This document shows, one piece after another, positions 4,579 to 6,944 of a DNA stretch of 6,944 nucleotides (the first letter of the stretch is position 1; every line of letters starts with the position of its first letter). A program made the translations under genes and the position numbers. Source of the stretch: Micromonosporaceae bacterium. Lineage in GTDB: Bacteria > Actinomycetota > Actinomycetes > Mycobacteriales > Micromonosporaceae. The stretch covers positions 1 through 6,944 of the forward strand of contig JADGHA010000226.1 of assembly GCA_019689695.1 (NCBI GenBank), in the 5' to 3' direction. Below the pieces are notes generated by a model. The model was not told the origin of the DNA, ran no database searches, and saw only the letters and a list, made by a program, of their open reading frames with translations.

Positions 4579-5754
4579 GTGGACCTGTACGAGTACCAGG
4601 GGCGCGAGCTGTTCAGCCGGCACGGCCTGCCGGTGCTGGACGGCGGTGTCGCCAGTACCCCTGAGGAGGCCCGCGCGATCGCCGAGCGGCTCGGCGGCCG
4701 GGTGGTGGTCAAGGCCCAGGTGAAGACCGGGGGCCGGGGCAAGGCCGGCGGGGTGAAGCTCGCCGAGAGCGTGGACGAGGCGGTGGCCCGGGCCACCGAG
4801 ATCCTTGGCATGGACATCAAGGGCCACACCGTGCACAAGGTCATGCTCACCGTGACCGCCGACATTGCCGAGGAGTACTACCTCTCCTATCTGCTCGACC
4901 GGGCCAACCGGACCTTCCTCTGCATCGCCAGCGTGGCCGGCGGCATGGAGATCGAGCAGGTCGCCGAAGAGACGCCGGAGAAGGTGGCGAAGGTCGCGAT
5001 CGACGCCACGGTCGGCGTGGACGAGGCGAAGGCGCGGGAGATCGTCGAGGCCGCGGGCTTCCCGCTGGAGGTGCGCGACCAGGTGGTGGCGATCGCGGTG
5101 AAGCTGTGGCACGCCTTCGTGACCGAGGACGCCACCCTGGTCGAGGTGAACCCGCTGGCCAAGACTCCGGACGGTCGGGTGCTCTGCCTGGACGCGAAGG
5201 TGACCCTGGACGACAACGCCGCCATCCGCCACCCGGACCACGAGGCGATGGTGGACCGCTCGGCGGTCGACCCGCTGGAGCAGCGGGCCAAGGAGAAGGA
5301 CCTCAACTACGTCAAGCTGGACGGCGAGGTCGGCGTCATCGGCAACGGCGCCGGGCTGGTCATGTCCACTCTGGACGTCGTGGCCTACGCCGGCGAGGAG
5401 TACGGCGGGGTGCGGCCGGCCAACTTCCTGGACATCGGCGGCGGCGCGAGCGCCGCGGTGATGGCCAACGGGCTGGAGATCGTGCTGGCCGACCCGTCGG
5501 TGAAGTCGGTGTTCGTCAACGTCTTCGGCGGCATCACCGCGTGCGACGAGGTGGCCAACGGCATCCTGCAGGCGCTGCAGCTGCTCGCCGACCGCGGCGA
5601 GGAGGTCACCAAGCCGCTGGTGGTGCGGCTGGACGGCAACAACGCCGAGGCGGGCCGGGCCATCCTGGACGGCGCCGCCAACCCGCTGGTCCAGCGGGTG
5701 GACACAATGGACGGTGCCGCCAAGCGCGCGGCCGAGCTTGCCGCGGGGAAGTGA
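4579..5754 (+). CDS. sucC: succinyl-CoA synthetase (succinate--CoA ligase, NDP-forming) beta subunit
   Basis: The nucleotide- and succinate-binding subunit of the TCA-cycle enzyme that interconverts succinyl-CoA + NDP + phosphate with succinate + CoA + NTP, in the cytosol as a complex with SucD. The 391 residues match the family length (about 390). Residues 1 to about 235 are the ATP-grasp domain: nucleotide-binding VKAQVKTGGRGKAGG (44-58) and the VEVNPL motif (188-193), with N191 and D205 (in LDAK) in the positions of the magnesium ligands of the E. coli enzyme. Residues 245-390 are the ligase domain, with GNGAGL (255-260), NFLDIGGGA (282-290) and NVFGGITACD (314-323). The start is GTG 4579, giving the typical MDLYEYQ N-terminus; the Shine-Dalgarno sequence is weak (AGGAG at 4561-4565, 13 nt away, or GGGA at 4567-4570). 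Preference for ADP or GDP cannot be read from the sequence. sucD follows after 7 bp. Nothing looks truncated. Confidence 0.97.
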   Translation: MDLYEYQGRELFSRHGLPVLDGGVASTPEEARAIAERLGGRVVVKAQVKTGGRGKAGGVKLAESVDEAVARATEILGMDIKGHTVHKVMLTVTADIAEEYYLSYLLDRANRTFLCIASVAGGMEIEQVAEETPEKVAKVAIDATVGVDEAKAREIVEAAGFPLEVRDQVVAIAVKLWHAFVTEDATLVEVNPLAKTPDGRVLCLDAKVTLDDNAAIRHPDHEAMVDRSAVDPLEQRAKEKDLNYVKLDGEVGVIGNGAGLVMSTLDVVAYAGEEYGGVRPANFLDIGGGASAAVMANGLEIVLADPSVKSVFVNVFGGITACDEVANGILQALQLLADRGEEVTKPLVVRLDGNNAEAGRAILDGAANPLVQRVDTMDGAAKRAAELAAGK

Positions 5755-5761
5755 GCCGACA

Positions 5762-6643
5762 ATGGCTATCTGGTTGACGAAGGATTCCAAGGTCATCGTC
5801 CAGGGCATCACCGGGTCCGAGGGCTCCAAGCACACCCGGCGGATGCTGCGTGCGGGGACGAACGTGGTCGGCGGCACCAACCCGCGCAAGGCCGGGCAGT
5901 ACGTCGAGTTCGACGGCACCAGGACGCCGGTCTTCGCGAGCGTGGCCGACGCGATGGCGCAGACCGGGGCGGACGTCTCGGTGATGTTCGTGCCGGCCGC
6001 CTTCACCAAGGCCGCGATGATCGAGGCGATCGACGCCGGGATCCCGCTGGCCGTGGTGATCACCGAGGGGGTGCCGGTGCACGACACCACCGCCGCCTGG
6101 GCGTACAACCTGGCGCGCGGCGCCCGGACCCGCATCATCGGCCCCAACTGCCCGGGCATCGCGTCGCCGGGCGCGTCCAACGCCGGCATCATCCCGGCGG
6201 ACATCACCGGGCCGGGCCGCATCGGCCTGGTCAGCAAGTCCGGCACGCTGACCTACCAGATGATGTACGAGCTGCGCGACATCGGCTTCTCCACCTGTGT
6301 CGGCATCGGCGGCGACCCGGTGATCGGGACCACCCACATCGACGCGCTGGCCGCGTTCCAGGAGGACCCGGAGACCGACGCGATCGTGATGATCGGTGAG
6401 ATCGGCGGGGACGCCGAGGAGCGGGCCGCGGAGTTCATCAAGGCGAACGTGACCAAGCCGGTGGTGGCGTACATCGCCGGCTTCACCGCGCCGCCCGGCA
6501 AGACGATGGGCCACGCCGGCGCGATCATCTCCGGCTCCTCGGGCACCGCGGAGGCGAAGAAGGTGGCGCTGGAGGCGGCGGGCGTGAAGGTGGGCAAGAC
6601 GCCCTCGGAGACCGCCCGGCTGATGCGCGAGATCATGAGCTGA
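5762..6643 (+). CDS. sucD: succinyl-CoA synthetase alpha subunit
   Basis: The CoA-binding and phosphorylated subunit of succinyl-CoA synthetase; 293 residues, as expected for the family. The N-terminal Rossmann-type CoA-binding domain carries GITGSEGSKHT (15-25), VGGTNPRKAG (36-45) and IGPNCPG (126-132). The second domain has GLVSKSGTLTY (155-165), IGEIGGDAEE (211-220), with E213 in the place of the glutamate that contacts the active-site histidine, and the phosphohistidine loop MGHAGAI (249-255) with H251 as the phosphorylated residue. All catalytic features are intact. ATG 5762 is preferred: it gives the canonical MAIWLTKDSKVIVQG start, follows the sucC stop by 7 bp, and has GGGGAAG at 5745-5751 inside the end of sucC. 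The longer frame from 5714 overlaps sucC and adds 16 unsupported residues. sucC and sucD are almost certainly co-transcribed. Confidence 0.97.
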   Translation: MAIWLTKDSKVIVQGITGSEGSKHTRRMLRAGTNVVGGTNPRKAGQYVEFDGTRTPVFASVADAMAQTGADVSVMFVPAAFTKAAMIEAIDAGIPLAVVITEGVPVHDTTAAWAYNLARGARTRIIGPNCPGIASPGASNAGIIPADITGPGRIGLVSKSGTLTYQMMYELRDIGFSTCVGIGGDPVIGTTHIDALAAFQEDPETDAIVMIGEIGGDAEERAAEFIKANVTKPVVAYIAGFTAPPGKTMGHAGAIISGSSGTAEAKKVALEAAGVKVGKTPSETARLMREIMS

Positions 6644-6704
6644 GGCAGCCCGACCTGGTGTCGTGACCCGGTGCGGACCCGCCGGCGTGGAAAAGTAGGC
6701 GGTG

Positions 6705-6944
6705 ATGCCAGGTCGTGATGCTCCCGTGCCCCAGCCCCCCCGGCACACCGGCGGGGCCGGCGATGCCCACGGCGCGCGGTCCGCAGTGGACCCGGAGGAG
6801 CTGCTCGCCGCCAGAGAGGACGCCCACCTGGCCGCCCGCCGGGCAGCGCCCGCCCAGCGCCGCCCCGAGGAGGCCGCCGGGCCGGCACCGGGGCGGGCCA
6901 GCCGCGCCGCCGCCGTCGCGCCGGGGCGGGGCCCGCGGGCGCCC
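6705..6944 (+). CDS. 5' part of a Pro/Ala/Arg-rich protein, possibly DUF6350/PerM-type membrane protein
   Basis: An open frame from ATG 6705 runs without a stop to the end of the window (80 codons), starting 61 bp after sucD. The visible part is low-complexity and probably disordered, rich in Pro, Ala, Arg and Gly, with one more ordered, charged stretch around PEELLAAREDAHLAARRAA. No domain or membrane segment is reached. A weak AGG at 6697-6699 lies 5 nt before the ATG; GTG 6702, one codon earlier, is an alternative. In many actinobacteria a polytopic membrane protein (DUF6350; PerM in mycobacteria) lies downstream of sucD and before purN-purH, and such proteins can begin with a basic Pro-rich cytoplasmic tail. 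That identity is inference from synteny. In GC-rich DNA an 80-codon open frame is weak evidence on its own. Confidence 0.5.
   Translation, partial: MPGRDAPVPQPPRHTGGAGDAHGARSAVDPEELLAAREDAHLAARRAAPAQRRPEEAAGPAPGRASRAAAVAPGRGPRAP

Noticed and set aside
5714..5761. Longer sucD start overlapping sucC
   Set aside because: The canonical SucD N-terminus begins at ATG 5762, and the extension is the sucC 3' end read in another frame.
4282..6246. 654-codon open frame on the minus strand opposite the mutase subunit, sucC and sucD
   Set aside because: It spans three well-supported genes and two intergenic regions, has low-complexity composition and no known motif: a GC-driven shadow.
1..6944. Mobile element, CRISPR array, defence system, tRNA or rRNA
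   Set aside because: I saw no transposase, integrase, terminal repeats, regularly spaced direct repeats, cloverleaf or rRNA-like sequence; the gene content is conserved housekeeping synteny.

Overview
The window looks like a stretch of core chromosome from a high-GC actinomycete. Protein sequence and gene order together suggest Micromonosporaceae, a call from memory of the families that was not tested by any search. Coding DNA is very GC-rich with GC-ending codons and frequent GTG starts, and the promoter-like sites are of the TAGRCT (TANNNT) -10 type. The order helicase (pcrA/uvrD1), convergent M23 peptidase, then sucC-sucD is the arrangement known from Mycobacterium tuberculosis (Rv0949 to Rv0952). 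The version with a cobalamin-binding mutase subunit between the peptidase and sucCD is the Streptomyces-like version.

Layout. 1-198: 3' end of a small zinc-finger-like protein. 199-378: short intergenic region with a terminator-like hairpin and a probable near-leaderless promoter. 379-2787: pcrA, an 802-residue superfamily 1A DNA helicase with all motifs intact. 2814-3557 on the minus strand: a membrane-anchored or exported M23 (LytM-type) peptidase, converging on pcrA with a 26-bp gap that includes part of a degenerate 24-bp tandem duplication. 3558-3947: a divergent control region, locally only about 51% GC and rich in inverted repeats. 3948-4385: a stand-alone B12-binding acyl-CoA mutase subunit (IcmB type). 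4386-4578: a leader or promoter region holding a near-perfect 22-bp palindrome. 4579-5754 and 5762-6643: sucC and sucD, a two-gene operon for succinyl-CoA synthetase. 6705 to the end: the 5' part of a Pro/Ala/Arg-rich ORF that may be a DUF6350/PerM-type membrane protein.

How the genes relate. SucC and SucD form one TCA-cycle enzyme. The cobalamin subunit upstream belongs to the acyl-CoA mutase family that feeds branched-chain and odd-chain acyl-CoA carbon towards succinyl-CoA, so there is a metabolic logic to its position, but its catalytic large subunit is not here. PcrA (DNA repair/transcription) and the peptidase (cell wall) are neighbours by conserved synteny, not by an obvious shared pathway.

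I found no mobile element, CRISPR array, tRNA/rRNA, defence cassette or clear new system. The least explained sequence is non-coding: the 22-bp palindrome before sucC and the dyad-rich, AT-richer stretch before the mutase subunit.
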